Shown piece by piece: positions 1 through 8,631 of a DNA stretch of 64,000 nt (within the stretch, counting starts at the first letter, position 1; every line of letters begins with the position of its first letter). Both the position numbers and the translations under genes were made by a program. A model generated the notes under the pieces. That model made no database searches. It was not told the DNA's origin and saw only the letters and a list, made by a program, of their open reading frames with translations. This stretch comes from Lachnospiraceae bacterium (GTDB lineage Bacteria > Bacillota > Clostridia > Lachnospirales > Lachnospiraceae). The stretch spans positions 33,034 to 97,033 of the forward strand of contig JAILGF010000075.1 in the NCBI GenBank assembly GCA_024696945.1, given 5' to 3'.

Positions 1-477
1 ATTGAAGCATGCAGATTGGCCGAAAAAGGAAAAGGGGCCGATGAGATAATTGAGAGTATTGAAGGGATTAAGAACAAGGTTCATTCCGACTTTATTGTTG
101 ACAATCTTGATTTCCTAGCCCGTGCAGGCCAGGTGAGCGCGAAGACTGCAAACATAGCTAAAGCTTTAATGGCGAGACCTGTATTGGGACTTAAAAAGGG
201 AAAGATGGGTGTCAACGGATTTTATTTAGGATCCCGCGAGAGAGCATGGAAGAAATATATCGATACGGTTTTGAAATCTCCTTCAAGGATAGATAAGAAG
301 ATCGCATTCGTTACATATGTAGGCCTGTCAAAACAGGATATGGAGTGGATCAGGGAAAGGATTGAAAGTAAGGTTAAATTCGAAGCCATCTATTTTAAAA
401 AGGCTTCTCCCGTTATCGCGGTGAACTGCGGTCCGGGTACCTTCGGCATTCTTACAAAGGATGCTGAGAGGGGTTGA
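1..477 (+). CDS. DegV family fatty-acid-binding protein, 3' part only
   Basis: The reading frame is open from base 1, so this is the C-terminal part of a gene that starts before the window; the TTG at 16 in the ORF track is not a real start. The GFYLGSRERAW segment and the ending VIAVNCGPGTFGIL match the C-terminal domain of DegV/FakB proteins. These bind a fatty acid and, in known cases, present it to a fatty-acid kinase (FakA) for incorporation into membrane lipid. The final glycine-rich turn is the usual lipid-pocket element. The stop codon overlaps the track's TTG start of the downstream permease, so translational coupling is possible. Family assignment is fairly sure; the lipid and partner are unknown. 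Confidence 0.8.
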   Translation: MEACRLAEKGKGADEIIESIEGIKNKVHSDFIVDNLDFLARAGQVSAKTANIAKALMARPVLGLKKGKMGVNGFYLGSRERAWKKYIDTVLKSPSRIDKKIAFVTYVGLSKQDMEWIRERIESKVKFEAIYFKKASPVIAVNCGPGTFGILTKDAERG

Positions 478-1559
478 CCGATTTTAAAGATTTTATGGAA
501 AATATACAGGCTGTCTTAAAATCCAAAAGAAAAAAACTCATGGCCGTAACGATACTTTTTGTTCTCGTTATTGTCCTGGGTTTTATCTGCCTGTTTGTGG
601 GTTCTTCGCATATGTCATTTTCGGACTGTATTGATGCTCTTTTGGGAACGGGCAGTCCTGCTTCGGTGCGGATAATAAGGAATATCCGTATCCCGAGAGT
701 GCTTGCGGCGATAATAGCCGGTGCGGGTCTGTCGGTTTCGGGGCTTATCATGCAGACTAACCTTAACAATCCGATGGCAAGTCCGGCTACGCTGGGCGTA
801 TCTAATGCGGCTGTATTCGGAGCCAATCTTTCGATAATCGCTTTTGCGGGAGGGTTCCTTTCTACCGGGAATAATTTAAACAGCTTTTCCGTCGGAGCCA
901 ATCCGTATGCTACTTCTTTTATGGCTTTTGTCTTTTCAACGCTTTCCATAATTCTTATTTTAGGGCTATGCAGGCTCCGTTCGTTTAGACCCGGAGTGGT
1001 GGTATTGGCCGGGATCGCCATAGGCTCGATATGGACTGCCGCAACGACCATACTTCAGTTCTATGCCACGGATGTGGGATTGTCCGCAGCGGTTATATGG
1101 ACCTTCGGAGATCTGGGAAGAGCTACTTACAAAACGGATATTATAATGGCGGTAACAGTGGCTGTAGGAATTGTTTTTTTCATCTTGATGAGCTGGAAAT
1201 TCAATGCCCTTCTTTCAGGAGACGCAGCTGCATCCGGCATGGGTGTGAACGTAAACCGGTTAAGGTTTGTTTCCATGCTTTTGGCCTCCGTTATTACCGC
1301 GGTATGTGTATCATATCTGGGGATCATCGGATTTGTCGGGATCATCTGCCCGCATGTTGTTAAGAAGTTCCTGGGACAGGATCATCGGTTTACGATCCCG
1401 GCATGTGTGTTCGCAGGCAGTATACTGCTCTTGCTTGCCGATACCGTTTCAAGGAGCATGGGGAACGGTTCCGCGCTTCCCGTGGGTGCGATCACTTCGC
1501 TGCTGGGAGCACCCTTCTTCTTGATAATAATCCTCTTTAGGAAGGGGGACAGGGCATGA
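474..1559 (+). CDS. FecCD-family ABC permease (iron/siderophore or cobalamin type)
   Basis: A polytopic membrane protein of about 360 residues, normal for BtuC/FecD/FhuB-type permeases. The first membrane helix lies near residues 23-45, followed by the family stretch RIPRVLAAIIAGAGLSVSG. Later hallmarks are the MGVNVNRLR segment, which contacts the ATPase, and FVGIICPHVVKKF. It would carry iron chelates, haem or corrinoid across the membrane with the ATPase encoded next. No substrate-binding protein lies between or after them, so one may precede the DegV gene outside the window. The start is uncertain: TTG at 474 overlaps the upstream stop, with GAGAGGGG directly adjacent, while ATG at 495 is an in-frame alternative. 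Neither has ideal Shine-Dalgarno spacing. Confidence 0.88.
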   Translation: MTDFKDFMENIQAVLKSKRKKLMAVTILFVLVIVLGFICLFVGSSHMSFSDCIDALLGTGSPASVRIIRNIRIPRVLAAIIAGAGLSVSGLIMQTNLNNPMASPATLGVSNAAVFGANLSIIAFAGGFLSTGNNLNSFSVGANPYATSFMAFVFSTLSIILILGLCRLRSFRPGVVVLAGIAIGSIWTAATTILQFYATDVGLSAAVIWTFGDLGRATYKTDIIMAVTVAVGIVFFILMSWKFNALLSGDAAASGMGVNVNRLRFVSMLLASVITAVCVSYLGIIGFVGIICPHVVKKFLGQDHRFTIPACVFAGSILLLLADTVSRSMGNGSALPVGAITSLLGAPFFLIIILFRKGDRA

Positions 1560-2314
1560 TACTTGAGATAAAGGACTTGCGCTTCGGTTATTCCAAGAGA
1601 AGCCCCCTTGTGCTTGACGGCGTGAACCTTGAACTTGATAAAGGAGAGATTGGGGTATTGCTCGGGAAAAACGGCTCGGGCAAAACCACATTGTTTAAAA
1701 ATATATTGGGACTTGTGAAACCGGCTTCGGGGAATATTCTTTTTAAAGGGAAAGATCTCCTGAAGATCAAAGGGAATGAAAGAGCAAAGCATATTTCGTA
1801 TGTTCCGCAAAATGCCGAGTTTGGATCTTTAAGCGTATTTGATACCGTGCTTATGGGAAGGATGCCTTATTTCGGACTCCGTTCCGGCAGCAGCGACGAG
1901 GAAAAGACTGCCGAAATGCTAAAGGAGATGGGCATGGAGCACCTGGCATCGAGGAATGTTGAAGAGCTTTCGGGAGGCGAAAGACAGAAAACTGCTATAG
2001 CGAGAGCTCTTGTACAGGAGCCTGAATTCATGATATTCGATGAACCTACAGGAAATCTTGATATCGCAAATGAGCAGCTTATCCTGAAGGAAGCCGGAAG
2101 GGTCGCAAAGGAAAAAGGGATAGGGATACTTACTTCACTTCATGACATTAATCAGGCTCTTGCCGTAGGGGACAGGTTCTTCTTCTTAAAGAACGGAAGG
2201 ATCCTGTATTCCGGGGACAGCAGCATTGTATCGAAAGAGATAATCGAAGATGTTTTTGATGCCAAGGTAAACCTGATAGAACATGAAGGCAAAAAGGTAG
2301 TCTTAAATTACTGA
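1556..2314 (+). CDS. ABC transporter ATP-binding protein (FecE/FepC type)
   Basis: A 252-residue ABC ATPase energising the upstream FecCD permease. Visible motifs are Walker A GKNGSGKTT near residue 37, the Q-loop region YVPQNAEF, signature LSGGERQK, Walker B FMIFDEPTGNLD and the switch histidine in SLHDINQAL. The start ATG overlaps the permease stop (ATGA), typical of translational coupling within one operon. Length and motifs are complete. The family imports iron-siderophores, haem or vitamin B12, and the sequence does not decide among these. A weak promoter and the response-regulator gene follow, so this is probably the last gene of its operon. Confidence 0.92.
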   Translation: MILEIKDLRFGYSKRSPLVLDGVNLELDKGEIGVLLGKNGSGKTTLFKNILGLVKPASGNILFKGKDLLKIKGNERAKHISYVPQNAEFGSLSVFDTVLMGRMPYFGLRSGSSDEEKTAEMLKEMGMEHLASRNVEELSGGERQKTAIARALVQEPEFMIFDEPTGNLDIANEQLILKEAGRVAKEKGIGILTSLHDINQALAVGDRFFFLKNGRILYSGDSSIVSKEIIEDVFDAKVNLIEHEGKKVVLNY

Positions 2315-2389
2315 AAAAAGAAATAGCCTTTTGGCAAGATTTATGATATATTAATTATTACTGCAGATTTTTTCAAGGAGGAAAAGGAG

Positions 2390-4102
2390 ATGGCGGATTG
2401 GATCGTTGTTGTTGATGATGATTCCACGAACTTAAAAATGGCCGGACGTATTCTTAGCAAGCATAATAAAAGAGTTACAGCCATGACTTCAGGGTATGCC
2501 CTTCTTGATTATATCAAAGGAAATATACCTGATATTATCCTGCTTGATATAAAGATGCCGGACATGGACGGCTTCGAGACTTTAAGAAAACTCAGGGCAC
2601 TCGAAAAAGAACTGAATATTAACGAGATACCGGTCATCTTCCTTACCGCGGATGAAGATGTCAGCACCGAGATGCGCGGTTTTGAGGTGGGAGTATCCGA
2701 TTATGTGAGAAAGCCCTTTGATCCGGAAATACTTGTTAAGAGAATAGATAATATCATAGGAAAACAGGAACAGATTCTTAAATTCCAGGAAGAGGCCACT
2801 ATAGATCAGCTGACCGGGCTTCTGAACAAGACGGCCACAAAAGATAAAATGACGGGTATCTGCGGCAGGATGTCGGGATACCTTATGATAATAGACCTTG
2901 ACAGCTTTAAGCTTGTAAACGATATTTACGGGCATTCGATGGGTGATGAGGTACTGAAGAGCTTTGCCGATATTTTAAGAAAATGTTTTTCCGAAGACTG
3001 TGTGATCGGAAGGATCGGAGGGGATGAGTTCCTGGCGTTTTCACCGGAAATTGACAGTGAGGATGACCTGAAACCTCTGACAGAAAGGCTCAATTCCAGC
3101 ATGACGGAAAAAGCAAAGCAGCTCATGGGGCAGGATATGACCATTCCGCTCGGAGTGTCAATGGGCGCGGCATTTATTTCCGGAAAGAATTCCGATTATG
3201 AGGAGCTCTTTAAGGCGGCAGACAAGGCACTTTATAATGTTAAGCAGAACGGAAAGCACGGCTGCGCCGTTTACAGCGCGGAATCCGAATACGAGGACGA
3301 GGTGATCATGAACCTGAAAACCATCAGCATGATCCTTTCGGAAAGAAATATACCGGACCGTGCGCTGCAGCTTGACAGGGAATCCTTTATATATGTTTAC
3401 CGGTTCCTAATAAGATACATAATGAGATATCGCAAAAAGGCGTGCAAGCTTCTTATCACACTGTCTGAGGGAAATGTGGGCGGAAACTTTGATGAGACCT
3501 GCGATATGTTCCTTACTCATGTGATGGACCACCTACGGAAGAGCGATATCGTTATGCAGTACCGCAAGAATCAGGTCTTTGTTTTCCTTACCGATATCAA
3601 GGAAGGAGCTGTTCTTCAGGTTATAGGAAATATTATCAATTCCTGGAACGAACAGAAGGAAGGAAGCCTTTCCATTACATATGAGTATGATTTTGTAAAG
3701 TTTGATGAGAACCCGGTTACCGAGGACAATGAACCACCGAGAGTTGCGGTTGTTGATGATGACAGCTCCAACCTGAAGCTTGCGGGACATATCTTAAGCA
3801 AATACAATATCCGCGTAACTGCGCTGAGGTCGGGAGAAGCGCTTCTGGAATTCCTTAAGAATAACAAACCCGATCTTATACTTCTCGATATAAAAATGCC
3901 GGGGATGGACGGTTTTGAAACCATGGAGAAGCTTAAGGCCATGGATGAGGACATTGCGGATATTCCGGTAGCGTTCTTAACGGCAGATGAGAATGCGGAA
4001 TCGGAGAAAAGGGGAGTTGAACTCGGAGCGGTCGATTTCATAAAGAAGCCCTTTATTCCCGAAGTATTGGTGATGCGCGTAAAGAGTATCTTAAGTAAAT
4101 GA
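2390..4102 (+). CDS. REC-GGDEF-REC response regulator, probable diguanylate cyclase
   Basis: This 570-residue soluble protein has a receiver domain (about 1-125, phosphoacceptor in LLDIKMPDMDG near residue 53), a GGDEF domain (about 140-300, intact GGDEF near 210), a linker of roughly 150 residues and a second receiver domain (about 455-570, LLDIKMPGMDG). The two receivers are close paralogues, including the shared VVDDDS.NLK.A start. The catalytic GGDEF suggests c-di-GMP synthesis controlled by phosphorylation. The RxxD inhibitory site is absent: the aligned residues read SEDC. No histidine kinase is adjacent, so the partner is unknown. A strong AAGGAGG site precedes the ATG. A receiver on each side of the cyclase is an unusual arrangement. 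Confidence 0.9.
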   Translation: MADWIVVVDDDSTNLKMAGRILSKHNKRVTAMTSGYALLDYIKGNIPDIILLDIKMPDMDGFETLRKLRALEKELNINEIPVIFLTADEDVSTEMRGFEVGVSDYVRKPFDPEILVKRIDNIIGKQEQILKFQEEATIDQLTGLLNKTATKDKMTGICGRMSGYLMIIDLDSFKLVNDIYGHSMGDEVLKSFADILRKCFSEDCVIGRIGGDEFLAFSPEIDSEDDLKPLTERLNSSMTEKAKQLMGQDMTIPLGVSMGAAFISGKNSDYEELFKAADKALYNVKQNGKHGCAVYSAESEYEDEVIMNLKTISMILSERNIPDRALQLDRESFIYVYRFLIRYIMRYRKKACKLLITLSEGNVGGNFDETCDMFLTHVMDHLRKSDIVMQYRKNQVFVFLTDIKEGAVLQVIGNIINSWNEQKEGSLSITYEYDFVKFDENPVTEDNEPPRVAVVDDDSSNLKLAGHILSKYNIRVTALRSGEALLEFLKNNKPDLILLDIKMPGMDGFETMEKLKAMDEDIADIPVAFLTADENAESEKRGVELGAVDFIKKPFIPEVLVMRVKSILSK

Positions 4103-4109
4103 GAATTTC

Positions 4110-4138
4110 CTTGACACTGATTGTCAAGGTGATATAAT
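4110..4138 (+). promoter_or_regulatory. Sigma-A promoter of iorAB with palindrome over the -35
   Basis: The -35 TTGACA (4111-4116) and -10 TATAAT (4133-4138) are both perfect, with a 16-bp spacer. The -35 is the left arm of a perfect inverted repeat, CTTGACA/TGTCAAG, with a 5-bp centre (4110-4128). It looks like an operator where a dimeric repressor could block RNA polymerase. The downstream iorA start lies about 37 bp away. Confidence 0.8.
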
Positions 4139-4174
4139 GGATTTTTAGTTAAAATGAATCGGAGGTTATCTTAC

Positions 4175-5908
4175 ATGGCAGAAAAGAAACTGATGTTGGG
4201 AAACGAGGCCATCGCACGCGGTGCTTATGAAGCAGGCGTTAAGGTTTCGGCCGCATATCCCGGTACTCCCAGCACCGAAATCAGCGAGAATATTGTAAAG
4301 TATGATGAAATCTATTGTGAGTGGTCACCCAATGAGAAGGTGGCTATGGAAGTTGCAATCGGAGCTTCGCTTGCAGGCGTAAGGTCACTTGCTTCAATGA
4401 AGCATGTCGGCGTAAACGTGGCTTCGGACCCTTTGTATACCGTAAGCTACATAGGTGTTACCGGCGGTCTTGTTATCGTGGCGGCGGACGATCCCGGAAT
4501 GTACAGCTCACAGAACGAGCAGGATTCACGTGCCGTTGCACGTGCAGCACATATCCCGGTCATCGAGCCTTCTGACAGTGCAGAAGCTAAGGAATTCATC
4601 AAGTTTGCATATGATATAAGCGAGAAGTACGATACTCCCGTTATGTTCAGGACTACCACACGTATTGCTCATTCACAGGGACTGGTTGAGCTCGAGGACA
4701 GATGCGAGCCCATTGATATCCCTTATGTTAAGAATGCCGCAAAGAATGTTATGATGCCCGGAAATGCCATTAAGCGCCACCCTGTTGTAGAGGCACGTGA
4801 AAAGCAGATGGCTATAGACGGTGCCGATTTCCCCATCAACAGGATAGAGATGAACGATACCAAGATAGGTGTTATTACTTCCGGTATCCCTTATCAGTAT
4901 GTTAAGGAAGCACTTCCCAATGCTTCTGTTCTGAAGCTGGGTTGCGTAAATCCGCTTCCTAAGCAGATGATCATTGACTTTGCAAAGAAGGTTGACAAGC
5001 TTTATATTATAGAAGAACTTGATCCCATTATTGAAGAGCAGGTTAAGTCATGGGGCGTTGAGTGTACGGGTAAGGAAATACTTACCATCCAGGGCGAATA
5101 CAGCACAAATATGCTGAAAAAAGCTATTTTGGGACAGGAACTTGACATTGAGGCCAAGGCTGATGTTCCCGTAAGACCTCCTATCCTTTGCCCGGGCTGC
5201 CCTCACAGAAGTACTTTCTTTACTTTAAACAAGTTAAAGATTCATGCAGCAGGCGATATCGGCTGTTATACCCTCGGTGCCGTTGCTCCTTTGAACGTGG
5301 TTGAGACCACTGTTTGTATGGGTTCTTCCATCTCCACGCTTCACGGAATGGAGAAGGCTAAGGGCAAGGACTATATCAAGGACTGGGTAGCAGTTATCGG
5401 TGATTCGACATTTATGCATACCGGTGTTAACTCTCTTATGAACATGTTCTATAACCAGGGTACCGGTACGGTTCTTATCCTCGACAATTCAACGACCGGT
5501 ATGACAGGACATCAGGACCATGCCGCAACAGGTAAGACTCTTAAGGGCGAGATCGTTCCTGCCATCGATATTTACAAGCTTTGCCATGACGGTATCGGAA
5601 TTGAGAATACAAGGATCGTTAATGCGTTTGATACAAAGGAACTTGAGAAGGCCATTAAGGAAGAGGTGGCAAGAGATGCTGTTTCGGTTATTATCGTTCA
5701 AGCTCCTTGTGCTCTTCTTAAGTCAAATAAGCCGAAGCCCGCGTTCCATATCGATACTGACAAATGTAAGCGCTGCTATATGTGCATGAAGCCCGCATGT
5801 CCCGCTATCACAAAGGCTGAGGACGGCACAGTTTCCATCAATGCTACTATGTGTAACGGCTGCGGTCTGTGCGAGGGGCAGTGTAAATTTGGAGCGATTT
5901 TGAGATAA
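4175..5908 (+). CDS. iorA: Indolepyruvate ferredoxin oxidoreductase, alpha subunit
   Basis: IorA carries the thiamine-diphosphate site and the iron-sulfur clusters of the enzyme that converts aryl-2-oxoacids (indolepyruvate, phenylpyruvate, 4-hydroxyphenylpyruvate) plus CoA to aryl-acetyl-CoA, CO2 and reduced ferredoxin. Visible features are the N-terminal GNEAIARGAYEAGV and YPGTPSTEI segments, CPGCPHRSTFF, the TPP-binding GDSTFMHTG followed by LILDNSTTGMTG, and two C-terminal ferredoxin motifs, CKRCYMCMKPACP and CNGCGLCEGQC. The ORF track starts at 4154, but CGGAGG at 4160-4165 and ATG at 4175 (MAEKKLML) give a properly spaced start and a 577-residue protein. It forms an operon with iorB, 10 bp downstream. 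Confidence 0.95.
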   Translation: MAEKKLMLGNEAIARGAYEAGVKVSAAYPGTPSTEISENIVKYDEIYCEWSPNEKVAMEVAIGASLAGVRSLASMKHVGVNVASDPLYTVSYIGVTGGLVIVAADDPGMYSSQNEQDSRAVARAAHIPVIEPSDSAEAKEFIKFAYDISEKYDTPVMFRTTTRIAHSQGLVELEDRCEPIDIPYVKNAAKNVMMPGNAIKRHPVVEAREKQMAIDGADFPINRIEMNDTKIGVITSGIPYQYVKEALPNASVLKLGCVNPLPKQMIIDFAKKVDKLYIIEELDPIIEEQVKSWGVECTGKEILTIQGEYSTNMLKKAILGQELDIEAKADVPVRPPILCPGCPHRSTFFTLNKLKIHAAGDIGCYTLGAVAPLNVVETTVCMGSSISTLHGMEKAKGKDYIKDWVAVIGDSTFMHTGVNSLMNMFYNQGTGTVLILDNSTTGMTGHQDHAATGKTLKGEIVPAIDIYKLCHDGIGIENTRIVNAFDTKELEKAIKEEVARDAVSVIIVQAPCALLKSNKPKPAFHIDTDKCKRCYMCMKPACPAITKAEDGTVSINATMCNGCGLCEGQCKFGAILR

Positions 5909-5918
5909 GGAGATATAT

Positions 5919-6488
5919 ATGGAAACGAAAAATATCATGATAGTCGGTGTCGGCGGACAGGGAACGCTTCTTACCAGCCGTATTCTCGGAGGTATTACGA
6001 TAAAGGCCGGGTATGATGTTAAGCTCAGTGAGGTTCACGGAATGGCTCAGAGAGGCGGAAGTGTTGTTACTTTTGTCCGTTACGGTGAGAAGGTTAACGA
6101 ACCTATAGTTGAGGAAGGACAGGCTGATGTCCTTATAGCATTTGAGAGGCTCGAGGCTTTAAGGTATGCACATTTCCTAAAGAAGGACGGAGTTCTGGTA
6201 GTAAACGATCAGAGGATCGATCCCATGCCTGTGGTAATCGGTGCCGCAAAGTATCCCGAAGGGATTATCGAGGGACTTGAGAAGAAGTATAAGGTATTAA
6301 AGGTCAATGCCATGGAAGAGGCTTTGAAGCTCGGAAATTCCAGGACATTTAATATTATTGTCCTCGGTATGGCAGCAAAGCATATGGACTTTAAAAAGGA
6401 GGATTGGCTCGAGGTTATTGAAAATACTGTGCCTCCTAAGACCATAGATATCAATAAGCAGGCTTTTGAAGTAGGATATTCTCTGTAA
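5919..6488 (+). CDS. iorB: Indolepyruvate ferredoxin oxidoreductase, beta subunit
   Basis: IorB is the gamma-domain partner of IorA. The 189-residue length is normal. The N-terminal VGVGGQGTLLTSRILGG and the SEVHGMAQRGGSVVTFVR segment are hallmarks of the pyruvate-ferredoxin-oxidoreductase gamma domain, which shapes the CoA site. An AAGGAG site precedes the ATG, and the gene follows iorA by 10 bp. With the downstream phenylacetate-CoA ligase and ACT protein it forms a familiar amino-acid fermentation group. Confidence 0.95.
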   Translation: METKNIMIVGVGGQGTLLTSRILGGITIKAGYDVKLSEVHGMAQRGGSVVTFVRYGEKVNEPIVEEGQADVLIAFERLEALRYAHFLKKDGVLVVNDQRIDPMPVVIGAAKYPEGIIEGLEKKYKVLKVNAMEEALKLGNSRTFNIIVLGMAAKHMDFKKEDWLEVIENTVPPKTIDINKQAFEVGYSL

Positions 6489-6533
6489 AAATAGTTTGAC
6501 AACTTTACTATTTTGGTGTATAAAAATAAATGG

Positions 6534-6606
6534 ATCGATCAGAGGGACGGTTCTCTGATCGATTTTCAAAAATAAAAAATCAATCAGGGACCGTCCCTTT
6601 GATCGA
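6534..6606. repeat. Pair of inverted GGGACGG palindromic repeats
   Basis: The first copy (6534-6563) is a perfect hairpin with arms ATCGATCAGAG and CTCTGATCGAT and an 8-nt GGACGGTT loop. The second (6578-6606) is the same element in reverse orientation, with a GGGACGGT core on the minus strand. The two can pair into one long stem. A third copy lies at 29294-29325. This resembles REP-type dispersed palindromes and has no T-run typical of a terminator. Confidence 0.75.
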
Positions 6607-6621
6607 CGAAAGGATATTTCC

Positions 6622-7917
6622 ATGATCTGGAATGAAACCAAGGAATGCATGAGCCGTGATGAGATGAACCATCTCCAGAGCACAAGGCTTGTGAAGCAGG
6701 TAAATTATGTTTACCACAATGTGGAGTACTATCGGAAGAAGATGCAGGCAGCAGGTCTGGAACCGGGCGATATTACCGGTATTGAAGATATAACAAAGCT
6801 TCCTTTTACAACAAAGGACGATCTTAGAAATACATATCCCTGTGGTCTTTTTGCAGTTCCGAGGTCTGAGGTTGTCAGAATACATGCTTCTTCAGGTACA
6901 ACAGGAAAGGCAACCGTTGTAGGTTATACCAGACGTGATATTGAAGTCTGGTCCGAGTGTGTATCAAGAGTACTTGCCATGGCAGGCGTAGGAAAGAACG
7001 ATACGGTTCAGGTTTCTTACGGATACGGATTGTTTACCGGAGGACTCGGAGCTCATTACGGTGTTGAAAATGTCGGAGCTACCGTTGTTCCGCTTTCTAC
7101 AGGAAATACAAAGAAACAGCTTACCATGATGAAGGACCTTGGCGTTACTTCCATTATGTGTACTCCTTCATATCTTATGTATCTGACCGAATCCATAGAG
7201 GAGCAGGGAATCTTGGATGAGCTTCAGCTTAAATCTGCAGTATGCGGCGCAGAGCCCTGGACCGAGGAGATGAGGAACCAGATCGAATCCCGTCTGCACA
7301 TTAAAGCTCACGATATCTACGGACTCAGCGAGATCATGGGCCCCGGTGTTGCAGGTGACTGTGTATATCACAAGGGACTTCATATCAACGAGGACCATTT
7401 CCTTCCTGAGATCATTTCTGCTGAAACGCTTACTCCCATCGGAGACGGCGAGATCGGAGAATTGGTATTCACGACTCTTACCAAGGAAGCACTTCCTCTT
7501 ATCAGATATAGGACAAAGGACCTTACAAGCATCAACCACGGAAAGTGCGAATGCGGACGTACGACTGCAAGACTTTCCAGATTTGTGGGACGTTCGGATG
7601 ATATGCTCATTATCCGCGGCGTAAATGTGTTCCCTTCACAGGTTGAGGCTGCTCTTCTTGAAATGGGTGAGGTAAGTCCTAATTACCTGATGATAGTCGA
7701 TCGTGTAAATAACCTGGATACCTTGGAGGTTCTGGTTGAGGTTGACGAGAAGTTCTTCTCCGATGAGATCAAGGAACTCGAGAACCTTACCAAGAAGATC
7801 ACACATGTACTCCAGCAGGCACTTCTTATCCAGCCCAAGGTTAAGCTTGTTGAGCCGAAGACCTTGGAGAGGAGCGAAGGCAAGGCTAAGCGTGTAATCG
7901 ATAAGCGTAAATTATGA
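6622..7917 (+). CDS. paaK: Phenylacetate-CoA ligase family protein
   Basis: An adenylate-forming ligase of 431 residues, the usual length of PaaK. It shows the AMP-binding P-loop HASSGTTGKATVVGYT, the adenine-site YGLSEIMGPGVAGDC, LPLIRYRTKDLT, and the C-terminal hinge RGVNVFPSQVEAAL. These enzymes interconvert aryl-acetate, ATP and CoA with aryl-acetyl-CoA. Beside IorAB, the likely job is to recover ATP from aryl-acetyl-CoA or activate aryl-acetates; the direction in vivo is inferred. An AAAGGA site precedes the ATG. It is separated from iorB by the palindromic repeat pair, which may alter relative expression. Confidence 0.93.
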   Translation: MIWNETKECMSRDEMNHLQSTRLVKQVNYVYHNVEYYRKKMQAAGLEPGDITGIEDITKLPFTTKDDLRNTYPCGLFAVPRSEVVRIHASSGTTGKATVVGYTRRDIEVWSECVSRVLAMAGVGKNDTVQVSYGYGLFTGGLGAHYGVENVGATVVPLSTGNTKKQLTMMKDLGVTSIMCTPSYLMYLTESIEEQGILDELQLKSAVCGAEPWTEEMRNQIESRLHIKAHDIYGLSEIMGPGVAGDCVYHKGLHINEDHFLPEIISAETLTPIGDGEIGELVFTTLTKEALPLIRYRTKDLTSINHGKCECGRTTARLSRFVGRSDDMLIIRGVNVFPSQVEAALLEMGEVSPNYLMIVDRVNNLDTLEVLVEVDEKFFSDEIKELENLTKKITHVLQQALLIQPKVKLVEPKTLERSEGKAKRVIDKRKL

Positions 7918-7954
7918 TTAACGTAACGAATATAAATGTATCGGAGGTAACAAC

Positions 7955-8341
7955 ATGATCTTAAAACAATTATCGGTTTTTGTAGAAAATAAAGAAGGAA
8001 GAATGAAGGATATAACCCAGGTTTTAAAAGACAGTGGGATCAATATCAAAACTCTTTCTCTGGCAGATACCACAGAATACGGCATGCTGAGGCTTATCGT
8101 TTCGGATCCGGACCTTGCTAAGGCTAAGCTGAGAGAAGCAGGCTTCCCCGTAAGCATTACTGATGTTTTAGCAGTCAAAGCAGATGACCGTATCGGTTTC
8201 CTTCACGATATGCTCTGTAAGCTTGAGGGTAATATCTCGAGCATTGAATATATGTATACACTGCCTACCGAAGAGGGACCTGTGGTAATACTGAAGGTTG
8301 CCAATCCGTCAGAGGTTGAACAGGTTTTGGAGAATATTTAA
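7955..8341 (+). CDS. Tandem ACT-domain protein
   Basis: A 128-residue protein made of two ACT-like halves. The first begins LKQLSVFVENKEGRMKDITQVLKDSGINI and the second DDRIGFLHDMLCKLEGNISSIEYMY. ACT domains bind amino acids and switch partner proteins. Position directly after paaK in the iorAB-paaK group suggests it senses an aromatic or other amino acid linked to the pathway; the ligand is not visible from sequence. GGAGGT is well spaced before the ATG. It has no catalytic or DNA-binding domain, so it would act as a regulatory partner. Confidence 0.88.
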   Translation: MILKQLSVFVENKEGRMKDITQVLKDSGINIKTLSLADTTEYGMLRLIVSDPDLAKAKLREAGFPVSITDVLAVKADDRIGFLHDMLCKLEGNISSIEYMYTLPTEEGPVVILKVANPSEVEQVLENI

Positions 8342-8366
8342 TAGTATTGATTTTTGATATTGAAAT

Positions 8367-8394
8367 GAGCCGGTTTATTGCCGGCTCTTTTTTT
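8367..8394 (+). terminator. Rho-independent terminator of the iorAB-paaK-ACT operon
   Basis: The arms GAGCCGG and CCGGCTC enclose a 7-nt loop and are followed by seven T residues. It closes the operon 26 bp after the ACT gene. Confidence 0.92.
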
Positions 8395-8478
8395 ACTGCT
8401 TGAGAAATGTCATTGCTGCAGATCCGAATGCTCTTTAAGGTGGAATTGTTAAAGAAAACAAAACTTACAAATTGTTAT

Positions 8479-8505
8479 TAAGTTTTTGCAATTATATACC
8501 GAAAT
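8479..8505 (+). promoter_or_regulatory. Sigma-D (sigma-28) flagellar-type promoter
   Basis: TAAG (8479-8482), a 15-bp spacer and ACCGAAAT (8498-8505) resemble the motility sigma factor consensus TAAA-N15-GCCGATAA. It lies about 125 bp before the large flagellar-associated gene and upstream of flagellin. The stretch 8395-8631 otherwise holds only this site and the ribosome site of the next gene. Confidence 0.65.
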
Positions 8506-8631
8506 ATATAGTGCATGGATGCAATACATATATTCGACGGGAAACACAGGGACGTTCCGTATGGGCTTTAAGAAGGGGAAGGATATCGCTTGGGCCTTGA
8601 AGGAAATCCGTCGGCTTGAACGGAGAATAGC

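Noticed and set aside
452-1051. 199-residue minus-strand ORF opposite the FecCD permease
   Set aside because: Antisense shadow of a strongly supported gene, with no ribosome site or domain.
2331-2359. Possible promoter before the REC-GGDEF-REC gene
   Set aside because: TTGGCA is a fair -35 but no good -10 falls at the proper spacing.
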